Source: an uncultured Gammaproteobacteria bacterium (GTDB taxonomy: Bacteria; Pseudomonadota; Gammaproteobacteria; UBA6429; Thiohalophilaceae). From it: a stretch of 64,000 bases of DNA. Positions 16,933-26,006 of this stretch are shown here, in pieces. Where the stretch lies: positions 124,001 through 188,000 of the forward strand of contig CAJYAN010000001.1 in NCBI GenBank assembly GCA_913064945.1, given 5' to 3'. Under the pieces are notes generated by a model. The model was not told where the DNA came from. It did not search any database and saw nothing but the letters and a program-made list of their open reading frames with translations. The translations under genes were made by a program, and so were the position numbers. The first letter of the stretch is position 1. Each line of letters begins with the position of its first letter.

Positions 16933-16977
16933 TCGTCGTAGTGAGTTTACTTTAGCCAGAATGCCGGTAACTTGGGC
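16933..16977. repeat. Diverged third copy of the 51-bp unit
   Basis: GTCGTAGTGAGTTTACTTTA aligns base for base with GTCGTAGTGCTTTTATTTTA of the tandem pair, and GGTAACTTGGGCT with CATAACTTAGGCT. It ends about 10 bases before the ATG of the next gene. The unit may carry an ancestral upstream signal for that gene. Confidence 0.65.
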
Positions 16978-16987
16978 TACGGAGAAG

Positions 16988-17209
16988 ATGGCTATAACCA
17001 TTGCTGAATTTGAGGCTATCGAGAATGCTACCCGTGAGCAGATTCTATCTGTCAGCGAGGTTGAGTTGTTTATCAAGCGCTATGTCAGCGAAGTTCGCGA
17101 GCATGGCGGCACAGTGGAAACCAGTGTGAATATTACAAATTCACAGGGCAAACACGAGTCGATTCATGTGAAAAGCCAGAATCATGAGCTTTTACCTCTG
17201 GATGACTAA
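16988..17209 (+). CDS. Hypothetical small protein (73 aa)
   Basis: I do not recognise the family. The start at 16988 (MAITIAEFEAIENATREQIL) has GGAG just upstream; the earlier in-frame ATG at 16961 lies inside the repeat and is not used here. The protein is acidic and soluble, with a helical first half (SVSEVELFIKRYVSEV) and a polar second half. Its stop is directly followed by the ATG of the next small ORF, suggesting a mini-operon of very small genes. Confidence 0.5.
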   Translation: MAITIAEFEAIENATREQILSVSEVELFIKRYVSEVREHGGTVETSVNITNSQGKHESIHVKSQNHELLPLDD

Positions 17210-17371
17210 ATGATCTCGTGTGGCGAGTTATCTAATTATTTAGGTCTCGCAGGTAGTGCAGCCCTCGCAATCCCCTCTGTCTATCTCAGTTATTACTTAC
17301 GTAAGATCCATAAGGTCAGGGAGTTGGCCGCAAAAACCCCCTGGGTGACAATGACCCGAGTCCGGATTTGA
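17210..17371 (+). CDS. Possible small membrane protein (53 aa)
   Basis: Starts on the base after the preceding stop (TAAATG). A hydrophobic stretch at about 9-30 (YLGLAGSAALAIPSVYLSYYL) would span the membrane once, followed by a basic segment. No family is recognised. Support is the spacing and the composition only. Confidence 0.35.
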   Translation: MISCGELSNYLGLAGSAALAIPSVYLSYYLRKIHKVRELAAKTPWVTMTRVRI

Positions 17372-17379
17372 TTCCAGCC

Positions 17380-17508
17380 ATGGCGTCGTGGATTCATCGC
17401 TGGTCAAAACACATTCATTTTACGCTGATATCTGGATTTATTGCGCTTATTACCTCATTTGGGATTGCCATTTTACAGCCTGCGTATCTTTGCATGCCTG
17501 CATATTAG
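17380..17508 (+). CDS. Possible small membrane protein (42 aa)
   Basis: Begins 8 bases after the preceding stop in another frame. The central hydrophobic stretch FTLISGFIALITSFGIAIL could be a membrane helix. No clear ribosome site. It could instead be the tail of a frameshifted longer protein that includes the previous ORF. Confidence 0.28.
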   Translation: MASWIHRWSKHIHFTLISGFIALITSFGIAILQPAYLCMPAY

Positions 17509-17624
17509 AATGATTGCCCAACTGAAAGTAAATAAAAGCTTAGAATCTGAAAACAGATCAAGCATAATTACTCAGCAATGAATTATCCGCAAAACGATTT
17601 AACAAAAAAATAAATTTTATACTT

Positions 17625-17933
17625 ATGCTGCCAAACAACTATTATTACCCTGTCGCTCTAACCATCATTATTGGTGGCGCGCTTTATTTTCTTTCTGGAT
17701 ACTTTTTTAGCGCCAGTAGCGTCGATATGTCGGCATACCAAAAGGTCTGTGATCAGTATCTTGCCGCCGCGCCGGGAAAAGTCCCGCAGGATGCAATGCA
17801 GTCGCTGGTGTATAAAGTCGACTACCTGCTACCGTCAGCCATAACTGAACTGACCGACCCAAGGGAAAAGTCAGTCAAAACCTGCTCGGAGAAGTTAAAG
17901 AGGCGACTCGCCAATAAGGCGAAGGAGGATTAG
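17625..17933 (+). CDS. Hypothetical membrane-anchored protein (102 aa)
   Basis: Family not recognised. One N-terminal membrane helix (about 10-30, VALTIIIGGALYFLSGYFF), then a ~70-residue domain with two cysteines (VCDQYL and KTCSEKL) that may pair outside the cytoplasm, ending in a basic tail. The stop TAG directly precedes the GTG of the next gene, whose AGGAGG lies inside the last codons here, so the two are translationally linked. Confidence 0.55.
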   Translation: MLPNNYYYPVALTIIIGGALYFLSGYFFSASSVDMSAYQKVCDQYLAAAPGKVPQDAMQSLVYKVDYLLPSAITELTDPREKSVKTCSEKLKRRLANKAKED

Positions 17934-18167
17934 GTGCGGAAGCACGAAACCAGGGCCTGTCCACGTTGTAACAGCCACTTCGAGTGCAAGTCCGGTTCGA
18001 TTCTGCTGTGCCACTGTCAGACGATTTTGATCAGCCCGGAACAGCTGGAGTACATCGCTGCGAAATACGACGACTGCCTTTGCCATGGCTGCCTGCTGGA
18101 AATGCGGGCAGAGTATAACTCGCAATCTCACGCCGAGCGGATTCGTAAGATCATCAAACGTCGTTAG
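17934..18167 (+). CDS. Cysteine-rich CWC-type small protein
   Basis: 77 aa, GTG start with a strong AGGAGG five bases upstream. Eight cysteines are arranged as CPRC, C, CHC and CLCHGCL, the spacing of the Cysteine-rich CWC family (PF14375-like; here CHC replaces CWC). This is probably a metal-binding module. The biochemical role of the family is not established. The C-terminal tail is basic (IRKIIKRR). Confidence 0.7.
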   Translation: MRKHETRACPRCNSHFECKSGSILLCHCQTILISPEQLEYIAAKYDDCLCHGCLLEMRAEYNSQSHAERIRKIIKRR

Positions 18168-18466
18168 GCTGAGTCAGGTTAGCCGTTATGTCTAAAATAA
18201 ATCGCAAGGACGCCTCACGTTTTTGCAGGTGCCGGATGCGGAATGGCACTCTGGCTATGATGGTAAAGGTCTGCGAAGAGTATCCTTTGCGGTACTGCAC
18301 ATTGTAAACGGGCAAGATGATGAGATTTTTGGCTGAAGCTACGGCGACATAGGACATGAGACTGAAAGTGTCCTACATTTAGGATAGCTAATATGGATAT
18401 TATGGCGGGAAATAAATAGCATTTTATTTTGTACGTATTTTTTGAGATGAAGATGAGAGCCACGCC

Positions 18467-19690
18467 ATGAAATCTGCGCCTTTTCCAGATAATGAAGAAG
18501 TTAGAATTCGTTTGCTCACCGAACTGGATATTCTCGATACACTTGAAGAACAAGCCTACGATGACTTGACGTATATCGCCGCGCAAATATGCAATGTGCC
18601 CATTGCACTCGTGAGCCTGGTGGATAGTGACCGACAATGGTTCAAGTCGCATTATGGTCTTGAGGCGCGCGAGACGCCGCGCGAAATCGCGTTTTGCGCG
18701 CATGCGATACTTACGGACGAAGTTCTTGTCGTTGAAGATTCAAGTAAGGACCAGCGTTTTCACGGCAACCCGTTAGCGACCGACAAACCGAATGTCATTT
18801 TCTATGCGGGTGCGCCTTTGATCATGAGGAATAATCTCAGGCTGGGCACACTTTGTGTGATAGGCAACGAACCGCGCACGATTTCCGAGGTGCAAAAGGC
18901 GTCACTCCAGGCCCTGGCGCGTCAGGTGGTCAGTCAATTTGAACTGCGTTTAAGGATCAAAGCATTGGAGCAGCTTGACTCGGCGAAAGACGAGTTTATT
19001 TCTATGGTAAGTCACGAGTTGCGGACACCGTTAACTTCGATTAACGGCTCTCTTTCCCTGTTGGCAAATAATAAAGTCGGTATATTGGACAATAAGCAGC
19101 ATAAAATGGTGCAGATCGCCTCGCGGAACAGTGAGCGATTGTTGGGTATCGTTAATGACATCCTGGTCAATGCTCAACTTGAAGCGGGTAAGCTTGAGAT
19201 TTCACGAAAACCTCAAGAGGTGATCCCCATCATCGAAAAAGCGGTTGAGCTAAATAGAGCTTACTGTGAAAAATGTAATTGTACTATCAGTTTCAAGTAT
19301 GATGAATGCGTACATCATACGATGATCGACTGTGACGAGAGCAGGATCATTCAGGTCTTGACGAACCTCATTTCAAATGCAGCAAAAGTCTCCCCTGTAA
19401 ATAGTGACATCGAGGTATGTTTTGTTGTAGAGAAAAATCATGCGCGGATTGAAGTCATAGATCATGGTCCCGGTATTCCTCAGGAACAACAACAATATAT
19501 CTTTCAAAAATTTAAACAGATTGAATCATCTGGTAACAAGAAACTACCGGGAACCGGTTTGGGGCTGAGAATTTGCAAACAAATCATCGAGCTGCATGAC
19601 GGTGTGATAGGTTTTGAGTCGAGACCAGAAGAATTCACAAAATTTTATATCACGATAGCGCTTAGTGATGAGCAACAGGAAAGTGTGTAA
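18467..19690 (+). CDS. GAF-domain sensor histidine kinase
   Basis: 407 aa, no membrane segment, so cytoplasmic. The GAF domain (about 20-165) contains FCAHAILTDEVLVVEDSSKD and FYAGAPL, typical of the GAF subgroup often fused to GGDEF or kinase domains. HisKA has His183 in ISMVSHELRTPLTSINGSLSLL and the HATPase runs from about 290 to 400 (NLISNAAKVSP, GTGLGLRICKQII). The HisKA block is closely related to the kinases at the start of the window. There is no adjacent response regulator, so it is an orphan. Confidence 0.9.
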   Translation: MKSAPFPDNEEVRIRLLTELDILDTLEEQAYDDLTYIAAQICNVPIALVSLVDSDRQWFKSHYGLEARETPREIAFCAHAILTDEVLVVEDSSKDQRFHGNPLATDKPNVIFYAGAPLIMRNNLRLGTLCVIGNEPRTISEVQKASLQALARQVVSQFELRLRIKALEQLDSAKDEFISMVSHELRTPLTSINGSLSLLANNKVGILDNKQHKMVQIASRNSERLLGIVNDILVNAQLEAGKLEISRKPQEVIPIIEKAVELNRAYCEKCNCTISFKYDECVHHTMIDCDESRIIQVLTNLISNAAKVSPVNSDIEVCFVVEKNHARIEVIDHGPGIPQEQQQYIFQKFKQIESSGNKKLPGTGLGLRICKQIIELHDGVIGFESRPEEFTKFYITIALSDEQQESV

Positions 19691-20018
19691 GCACGGGTAC
19701 TGGGGGGAAACAGTAAACCAGTAATTCGCGGTAGGCGTCGTACTGCCCTTGTCAGGTTCATGTAATTTTGCTTGTTAGTGGATGATCGTCTGCCATGAGT
19801 GTCGGCTAATCCTGTCACAGGTTGGCACCTTCGTTTGATCCGCGTCGAGAGTCCTTATCCCGACGTAGCGAAGTACATCTCACTGTGTCATTATAAAAAT
19901 TAATAACAGGATCTGTGGATTTTTTGAGTCTTTGTGAGCAAGACTGCCAGGATGAGATTGCTTTGACCAAGCGAGAGTCGATAGCAGCCGCAATTTCATG
20001 AACCAAAAAGGGGAGGGT
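19691..20018. other. 328-base spacer without recognised features
   Basis: A short inverted repeat (TACTGG...CCAGTA, 19699-19724) follows the kinase stop but has no T-run. I see no convincing gene or regulatory site in the rest. Confidence 0.5.
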
Positions 20019-20372
20019 ATGAGTGAGACCGTAGTTGAACATAGACGCTCCACGGAAGGCACAGCCAAGCTGGTCTACATACTTTATATCGTTAGCATGG
20101 TCTTTGCACTCACCGGCATCGTTGGGATCGTCGTGGCCTATGTTAATATCGATGACGCCCCGGACTGGTTGAAAAGCCACTATCGTTTTCAAATCAGGAC
20201 ATTCTGGATTGGTGGATTGTATCTGATAATCTCTGTCTTATTTCTACTTGTCGTAATCGGTTATTTTATGCTGCTGGTATGGGTTATCTGGCTGATTGTT
20301 CGATGTGCCAAAGGTTTGAAATACCTCGATCAAAAGCAGCCACATCCAAAGCCTACGGGGTGGTTTTTTTAA
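20019..20372 (+). CDS. DUF4870-like small membrane protein
   Basis: 117 aa. Start chosen at 20019 (MSETVVEHRR) because GGGAGG lies just upstream; the ATG at 19998 has no site. Three membrane segments (about 15-40, 65-85 and 90-105), with a hydrophilic linker containing WLKSHYRFQIRTFW, the pattern of the DUF4870/Tic20-like family. Function unknown. It stands alone between spacers. Confidence 0.75.
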   Translation: MSETVVEHRRSTEGTAKLVYILYIVSMVFALTGIVGIVVAYVNIDDAPDWLKSHYRFQIRTFWIGGLYLIISVLFLLVVIGYFMLLVWVIWLIVRCAKGLKYLDQKQPHPKPTGWFF

Positions 20373-20634
20373 CAAGGTTATTAAAGGTGTGAAATAAATC
20401 GCGGCGATAACGACGATGCCTGTCATGAGGGTTCATCGCAGAAGCCAGGGGGTAACCGAATGGTCCTTGGTCATTTTACCATGCAGGCCAGGTGTCGTCT
20501 CATTGAACTGTTGGCTTCAGGTCGTGTGAAATTGATAAAAGGCGGCGCTGCTTAAGTGACATATTTTCGATATTATCATGTGGGCGCACGCTTCGGTGTA
20601 ATCCCTTTTAGAAACATTGAACATAGGTAAGCAA

Positions 20635-21174
20635 ATGAAGTTTCTCGCAATCCCCGGGAGTATTCGGACAGGCTCTTACAACGTGGCACTATTGCAGGCG
20701 ATGTCAACACTGTCACCGGACGGCACCGACATTACGCTATTTGATGGCTTAAAGGATATCCCTATCTTTGACCCGGAGGTGAATGTGACCGACCTGCCCG
20801 AAGCGGTGGAAGCGTTACAGTCAAACATCAGGGCGACTGACGGCATCATCATCAGTACGCCGGAGTATGCCCATGGCATTACCGGTGTACTGAAGAATTT
20901 ACTGGACTGGTTTGTGTCTTCAGATACCCTGGTATTAAAGCCGGTCGTTGTCACCAGTGTTTCCACCAGTGGCCTGGGGGGTGTCAGGGCGCATAGTCCA
21001 CTGGTGATGAATCTAACGGCCATGAATGCGTATGTGGTGGTCGAGGGTTCGATGAATGTGCCCTATGCCAGGCAGAAGTTTGACGCTGAGCTCAATTTAA
21101 CCGATACGCTTACCCGGCAGGCGATGGCGGTTTCACTGGCGGCTCTGCAGCAGGCCGTTCGGCGTTCGACCTGA
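20635..21174 (+). CDS. NADPH-dependent FMN reductase (NAD(P)H:flavin/quinone type)
   Basis: 179 aa. The start MKFLAIPGSIRTGSYNVAL at 20635 gives the flavodoxin-like first strand and phosphate-binding loop GSIRTGSYN directly; a TTG 18 bases earlier is less likely. STPEYAHGITGVLKNLLDW is the second FMN-binding motif of the family (cf. ArsH/ChrR/YieF-type). It would reduce flavin, quinone or metal-oxyanion substrates; which one cannot be told from sequence. Soluble. Confidence 0.88.
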   Translation: MKFLAIPGSIRTGSYNVALLQAMSTLSPDGTDITLFDGLKDIPIFDPEVNVTDLPEAVEALQSNIRATDGIIISTPEYAHGITGVLKNLLDWFVSSDTLVLKPVVVTSVSTSGLGGVRAHSPLVMNLTAMNAYVVVEGSMNVPYARQKFDAELNLTDTLTRQAMAVSLAALQQAVRRST

Positions 21175-21558
21175 GGGCAAGTGCCAGTAACAAACAGGCT
21201 AACGACTTATCGATAAGCAGATCCGTCATTTGACGCAACGTTAAAGCCTTTGCGCTGACATGCGGACTTGTCTGGGGTCTGGGAGTGTACATTCTAGCCC
21301 GTGTGAAGTGTTAGTGGTCTGATTGGTGGGGCGGCCCTTACCCGGCGGTATAAGCTGACGGCACGGAGCCTTCAAAATCATAATCGATATCGCCTTGCGG
21401 CCAGCTTGGTGCGGACCAGCGTGGTATATCGTGCGAATGTCAGTTGACAGAATGATGTCTGGCGAAGGCTGGGGTAGACGCTGGATTTATCCGTTGTCAC
21501 GCCTGGATGACATCGATAGTATCTAGCATCAGCAGGCGAATAACAGGAGCACGTCGAG
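21175..21558. other. 384-base spacer without recognised features
   Basis: No gene, repeat or clear terminator seen. The last bases hold an AGGAG that serves the next gene. Confidence 0.5.
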
Positions 21559-23511
21559 ATGCCATGGAAGACCACGCTTTTATTATTATCCGTACTTCTC
21601 GCCGGATGCGCGATTGAACCGACACATGAGAGCCTCAAGGCCAGTCCGTTACCGCGACTGATCCCGGTGCACGATTTTGTCGCCAATACCGATTATAACG
21701 GTTTTTATCGCCTCTCTCCCGATGGCAGGAAGCTGGCCTGGAAAGCGGTCGCGGGGACACGTGAGGAAATCTTTGTCCGCACCCTTGGCAAGCAGGATAC
21801 CCATAGCCTCGGTTTTGGCGTGCAGGGTTATCCCTTTGTCTGGGCGCAGGATAGTCGCCGCTTGCTGTTTATTAAGGACGCTGGCGGTAATGAAAACTTT
21901 CATCTGTTTCTGGCCGATACAACGCAAAGTAATCAGACGCCGGTCGACATCACGCCGCTAAAGAATACCCGCGTCGGCATTCAGCAGCTTATTGAAAACG
22001 ACCCGATGCATATTCTGATTATTCATAATGGTCGTGATAAGGCGGTGTTTGACCTGTATCGCCTGAATATCGATACCGGTAAACAGACTCTACTCTATAA
22101 GAATACCGAAGAGGTGGTTCGTTTACTAACGGATCGCCAGGGACACCTGCGGGCGCGCGTGCGACAGCATGGGGACCAGCGCTTTCTCGAATTACCCAAT
22201 GCCGATCAGAGTCACTGGTCAGTGGTGCTTAACTGGGCGCAGAATGATGATGTGATTCCACTGGACTTCGATGCCAGTGGCGAGGGTATCTGGCTTATCT
22301 CCAATCGTGGTCGGGATAAGCGTGCCCTGGTGAGACTTGATATTGCCACGAAGCAAGAGTCTGTGGTCTATGCGAACCCCAGCGTGGATGTCGGCTATGC
22401 CCTGATTAGCCAGATGAGCCATACACCAATGCTGGCTTATACACAGCCGGATTATCAACATGTCGAGGTGCTGGATCACAGCTTAACATCGGTCGTCAAT
22501 TCATTTCGTCAGGCTGGCCCTGTGGGGCTGTATATCAATAGTACAGACAACGCCGAACAACACTTTACGGTGGATGTGAATACCGATCGTGGGGTGAGGT
22601 TCTATCTATATGATCGTCGTACGGGCGAGAAGACTTTGCTGGGCAGGAGTGCGACGCATGCCTTTGCCGATGCCCTGTCTGAGGTCAAGCCCATTCATTT
22701 CCAGGCCCGTGATGGTTTGAGGCTGCATGGTTATCTAACCCTGCCACGAGGTGCGAGTAAGCGACCACTACCGATGGTCGTGCTGGTTCATGGTGGCCCA
22801 TTCCTGCGTTATATCTGGAATTACAATCGCGAGGTACAGTTTCTGGCCAATCGCGGTTATGCCGTATTGCAGGTGAACTACCGTGGTTCCAGTGGTTATG
22901 GTCGTCGCTTTATGGAGAGTGCGATACATGAATTTGCCGGTAAAATGCACAGCGACCTGATCGATGGAGTGCACTGGGCGGTGCAACAGGGGGTTGCCGA
23001 CCCGCATCACGTCGCCATTATGGGGACCAGCTATGGCGGTTACGCAACCCTGGTGGGTATGACTATGACACCGAAGACGTTTGCCTGTGGTGTCGATATC
23101 GTCGGCCCGGCGGACCTGGTGAGTCTGACGCGCCACTTCCCCGCCTACTGGAAACCATTTAATTATCGCTGGCGGAAATATGTGGGTGACCCTGACAAGC
23201 CTGGTGATGTAATACGTATGCACCGACAATCGCCGCTGTTTTTTGCTGACCGTGTGTCACGACCACTGTTAATTGTACAGGGCGCGAATGATGTCCGTGT
23301 CAAACAGCAGCAGTCCGATCGCATGGTCGAGGCGCTGCGTCAGGCGGGCAAGCCCGTGGAGTATATGGTGATTGCCGGTGAAGGACATCATATCCATCAC
23401 TGGAAGAATCGCCTCAAGCTTTATCGTGCGACAGAAGATTTCCTCGCCGAGTGTCTGGGCGGGCGTAGTTCGGGGTTTGATTATTTTCAGTTAGGCAGCT
23501 GGTTGTTTTAG
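21559..23511 (+). CDS. Lipoprotein S9-family serine peptidase (prolyl oligopeptidase type)
   Basis: 650 aa. The N-terminus has a lipoprotein signal with lipobox LLAGC (Cys17), so it is anchored to an envelope membrane. Residues ~35-380 resemble the WD40-like beta-propeller of acylaminoacyl-peptidase/DPP-IV relatives. The C-terminal alpha/beta-hydrolase domain carries Ser491 (GTSYGGYA), Asp578 (QGANDVRV) and His610 (GEGHH). It probably clips peptides outside the cytoplasm. Preceded by AGGAG; no operon partner. Confidence 0.92.
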   Translation: MPWKTTLLLLSVLLAGCAIEPTHESLKASPLPRLIPVHDFVANTDYNGFYRLSPDGRKLAWKAVAGTREEIFVRTLGKQDTHSLGFGVQGYPFVWAQDSRRLLFIKDAGGNENFHLFLADTTQSNQTPVDITPLKNTRVGIQQLIENDPMHILIIHNGRDKAVFDLYRLNIDTGKQTLLYKNTEEVVRLLTDRQGHLRARVRQHGDQRFLELPNADQSHWSVVLNWAQNDDVIPLDFDASGEGIWLISNRGRDKRALVRLDIATKQESVVYANPSVDVGYALISQMSHTPMLAYTQPDYQHVEVLDHSLTSVVNSFRQAGPVGLYINSTDNAEQHFTVDVNTDRGVRFYLYDRRTGEKTLLGRSATHAFADALSEVKPIHFQARDGLRLHGYLTLPRGASKRPLPMVVLVHGGPFLRYIWNYNREVQFLANRGYAVLQVNYRGSSGYGRRFMESAIHEFAGKMHSDLIDGVHWAVQQGVADPHHVAIMGTSYGGYATLVGMTMTPKTFACGVDIVGPADLVSLTRHFPAYWKPFNYRWRKYVGDPDKPGDVIRMHRQSPLFFADRVSRPLLIVQGANDVRVKQQQSDRMVEALRQAGKPVEYMVIAGEGHHIHHWKNRLKLYRATEDFLAECLGGRSSGFDYFQLGSWLF

Positions 23512-23570
23512 ACAGTTAAATGGCCTGATACAGTATTATCAATACTTAATTGAATTGGGAATTAAAAAGT

Positions 23571-24011
23571 ATGGCCAGCATCAAAATCGTGACAAGCGAC
23601 AAAGACATTAACAACTGCCATAGCGTCATGTGTCAGCTCCGCCCCCACATTGCGGTGGAGGATTTTCTGTCATTAGTAAAAACGCAAATGCAACAAGGCT
23701 ATCGACTGGCCTATGTAGAACAGGGTGGCGCCCCGGTAGCCTGCGCCGGTTATCGTTGTAGTCAGAACCTGGCCTGGGGTAAGTTTCTCTATGTTGATGA
23801 TCTCATTACTGACGAAGGCCAGCGTTCGAAAGGTTATGGTAAATTACTTCTGGAATGGCTCAGGCAACAGGCGAGAGAGAATGATTGTGCGCAACTGGAG
23901 CTGGACTCCGGTTTACAGCGGAAAGATGCTCATCGTTTTTACGAACGGGAAGCGATGGCAATGACGAGTTATCATTTCTCAAGCAAACTCTACACTGCTG
24001 CGTGGTTATAA
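23571..24011 (+). CDS. GNAT family N-acetyltransferase
   Basis: 146 aa. ATG at 23571 (MASIKIVTSDKD) preferred over a TTG 21 bases earlier. The GNAT core is clear: FLYVDDLITDEGQRSKGYGKLLLEWL contains the acetyl-CoA pyrophosphate loop (Q/R-x-x-G-x-G/A pattern as QRSKGYG), followed by the alpha4 region AHRFYEREAM. Substrate unknown. Confidence 0.88.
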   Translation: MASIKIVTSDKDINNCHSVMCQLRPHIAVEDFLSLVKTQMQQGYRLAYVEQGGAPVACAGYRCSQNLAWGKFLYVDDLITDEGQRSKGYGKLLLEWLRQQARENDCAQLELDSGLQRKDAHRFYEREAMAMTSYHFSSKLYTAAWL

Positions 24012-24126
24012 ATTCACCACATTGAAACAATAAAAAAGTTATAAAAAATACTAAGGAGGTCGCATTAATCGTCATAAATTTATGGCACTTTCGGTTTATT
24101 AAAAATCAAAAATGAAAGGAATCGTT

Positions 24127-24423
24127 ATGCCCGAGTATAAAGCGGTTGTGGTTGGGGAAAATTTTGAATTTGTCATTGATGAGGAGTCACAATACCTGGA
24201 TTTTACGCGTACGGTCTATGTCGATGCACCAGATGAACAGGGTGCGCAGGAATCAGCCCTGGCCATCGTCCGTGAGGACTTGCTGGCACAGTCGATGATG
24301 GATGAATGGGACGACCCCGTGATCGTGATTGACGAGATTAAACAGGTTGATGTACTGGCCCGGCATGACGACGGCGATGACTTTATCTGGCATTTTCCAG
24401 AAGATGACTTATCGTTAGCCTGA
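24127..24423 (+). CDS. Uncharacterised small protein, WHFP-motif family (copy 1)
   Basis: 98 aa. AAAGGA precedes the ATG at 24127. Not recognised as a named family, but it is a clear paralogue of the protein at 31347. Shared pattern: MP-x-Y-[KR]-A near the start, N-F, L-D-F-x-R-x-V, a central helix with several Ala, an I-x-x-[IV]-D-x-L motif and a C-terminal D-x-F-[IV]-W-H-F-P. Very acidic, soluble. The fold may be a small alpha/beta sandwich. Function unknown. Confidence 0.7.
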   Translation: MPEYKAVVVGENFEFVIDEESQYLDFTRTVYVDAPDEQGAQESALAIVREDLLAQSMMDEWDDPVIVIDEIKQVDVLARHDDGDDFIWHFPEDDLSLA

Positions 24424-24525
24424 AATACCAGGCAACTCTATGACTTATTATCAGCTCGAAAAGTCACCAACGGCATTCTGCAAGGCACAAAATATTCTGT
24501 TGAGTGCAAGGAGTCTAATCATTAT

Positions 24526-24741
24526 ATGAAAGTACAGGTCGTGAATTTTTCACTCAAGCTAATGCTATTCGCAGGATTGACACTTCAGGTTGCCTGTAGT
24601 CATGAGCAGCTGAAGGCCAATACTTACGAGGCATTGCAGAGGCATGAACAGATTAAATGTCGTGAAGGGGGGCGTCCTGATTGCCCCGGCTATGAGCGCT
24701 ACCCGGAATATGAACAAAGGCGTAAAGCCGCACAGCAGTAA
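24526..24741 (+). CDS. Small putative lipoprotein (71 aa)
   Basis: Signal sequence with a lipobox-like end (LQVACSHEQ, Cys24), then a short charged domain rich in Glu, Arg and Gln with one Cys pair (KCREGGRPDCPGYERYPEY). It resembles the many small entericidin/lipoprotein-like orphans. Ribosome site AAGGAG is about 15 bases upstream. No family assigned. Confidence 0.6.
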   Translation: MKVQVVNFSLKLMLFAGLTLQVACSHEQLKANTYEALQRHEQIKCREGGRPDCPGYERYPEYEQRRKAAQQ

Positions 24742-24895
24742 CTGAAATAGCGGCCAATCCACGCCGCATGCCGACGCGCAAGAGATTATTTGTGTTGATC
24801 ATCTCGGGGATGCAGCCCACTGGAAGTCTGCTCGTCTGCCCCGACCAGGTGAACGATCGATTAATCGGTAGAATCATTGAGTAAGCGCCATACCG

Positions 24896-25234
24896 TCAGT
24901 GTCGTGTGACGGTCGAGAGTTGTGAACTGACCTCGATCGTGTGTTTTAAGATCGAGTTGATCATGTTGGGTTTGGTAAGGGTAAATACGACGCCGGTTTC
25001 ATTTGCGGAATTACGTACGACAATCCCCTTGATGAAATTGCTATCAACCGTGGAGTTGAAATCAATCAACCTAAGTTTGATTTCTGAATTTCTAAAAAAG
25101 GTCAACGGACCGGTCTGTAGACCGGCGCCACAGAGACTAATATCCTTGAGGTGACAACTTACCAGAAGGTTACCATGATAATAAATTTCTGCATTCATCA
25201 GCACCGGCCTTCTTTTACAGGATCTTTTTTCCAT
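24896..25234 (-). CDS. PilZ domain protein (possible c-di-GMP binder)
   Basis: 112 aa, a single PilZ domain. The c-di-GMP contact motifs are visible: KRR near residue 8 (the RxxxR region) and DISLCGAG (D/N-x-S-x-x-G). The start is preceded by AAGGAGAAAGG. It stands alone on the minus strand. Two further PilZ proteins lie at 30.3-31.2 kb. Confidence 0.85.
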   Translation of the reverse strand: MEKRSCKRRPVLMNAEIYYHGNLLVSCHLKDISLCGAGLQTGPLTFFRNSEIKLRLIDFNSTVDSNFIKGIVVRNSANETGVVFTLTKPNMINSILKHTIEVSSQLSTVTRH

Positions 25235-25542
25235 TGCCTTTCTCCTTGATGTTGGGAGCTTGCAGTAAAAAGAATATTGATGCGTCTGTCAGCGAGCGGA
25301 TATGGTGTCTCAGATGCCTCTCAAATATTAAGCTTAAAGTTAAGCGCGAAGGCGTGATTGATTATTTTATCGAAATTTAATGCAATTTAAAATGCGTAAT
25401 TCTACCTGTTTTCGGCTCAATGCTAGAGCGTATAGCTGGAAAGCACTTGGTCCATTACCGTATAAATTAAAGAACTTTATGCAGGTAAGTGAGGCAAGAA
25501 GCGTTAGACTGTCCTTAAGGTGTAAATGGACAGGAGGATGTG
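25235..25542. other. 308-base spacer between divergent genes
   Basis: AT-rich, and must hold promoters for the PilZ gene (leftward) and the gene at 25543 (rightward). I see no confident -10/-35 pair and no repeat. Confidence 0.4.
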
Positions 25543-25899
25543 ATGGGTCCCATCATGGTCATTGAATTCAGCGCCAGGACCGGCGGAGTCAGCTTTGAGG
25601 AAGAGAGTATTACGATCCATAGCCCGAAGGAGCTGCTCGCTTTTGTGGCACCGGACGGGGGCTGCGACAGGATCCCCGACGAGGTGGATGAAATTCAGTT
25701 TGTTTTGATGCACCCGGCATCCGTTAGTTCGAATCCTCTGGCCAATGCCAATGCCAATGCCACGCTGGAGCTCGGCATGGTGTTTATCAGCGGACCCATT
25801 GCCGAGGTTGCCCAAACGATTGAGCTATTGCTCGATGGTGCCGAGCGAGGGCAGCTGTCCAGCAGTTTTCTTAAAGTCATTGGAGTGACACCAGCATAA
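25543..25899 (+). CDS. Hypothetical protein (118 aa)
   Basis: The start is the ATG at 25543, five bases after AGGAGG; a GTG one codon earlier is too close. Family not recognised. The middle holds a short NANANANA run encoded by repeats of AATGCC (about 25743-25762), a possible slippage site. No signal peptide or membrane helix. Ends with SSSFLKVIGVTPA. Confidence 0.6.
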   Translation: MGPIMVIEFSARTGGVSFEEESITIHSPKELLAFVAPDGGCDRIPDEVDEIQFVLMHPASVSSNPLANANANATLELGMVFISGPIAEVAQTIELLLDGAERGQLSSSFLKVIGVTPA

Positions 25900-26006
25900 A
25901 CCTGAGCAGGCGTTTGTTACCGGGGGATGCTGTTATGGGTATAAAGTAGGATATCGAATACGATATAATTGACAGTGTTGTTCATCATAAGTGAAAGAAA
26001 ATAAAT

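Noticed and set aside
18215-18703. 162-codon minus-strand frame across the start of the GAF kinase
   Set aside because: Opposite a clear GAF domain; no domain in the reverse reading.
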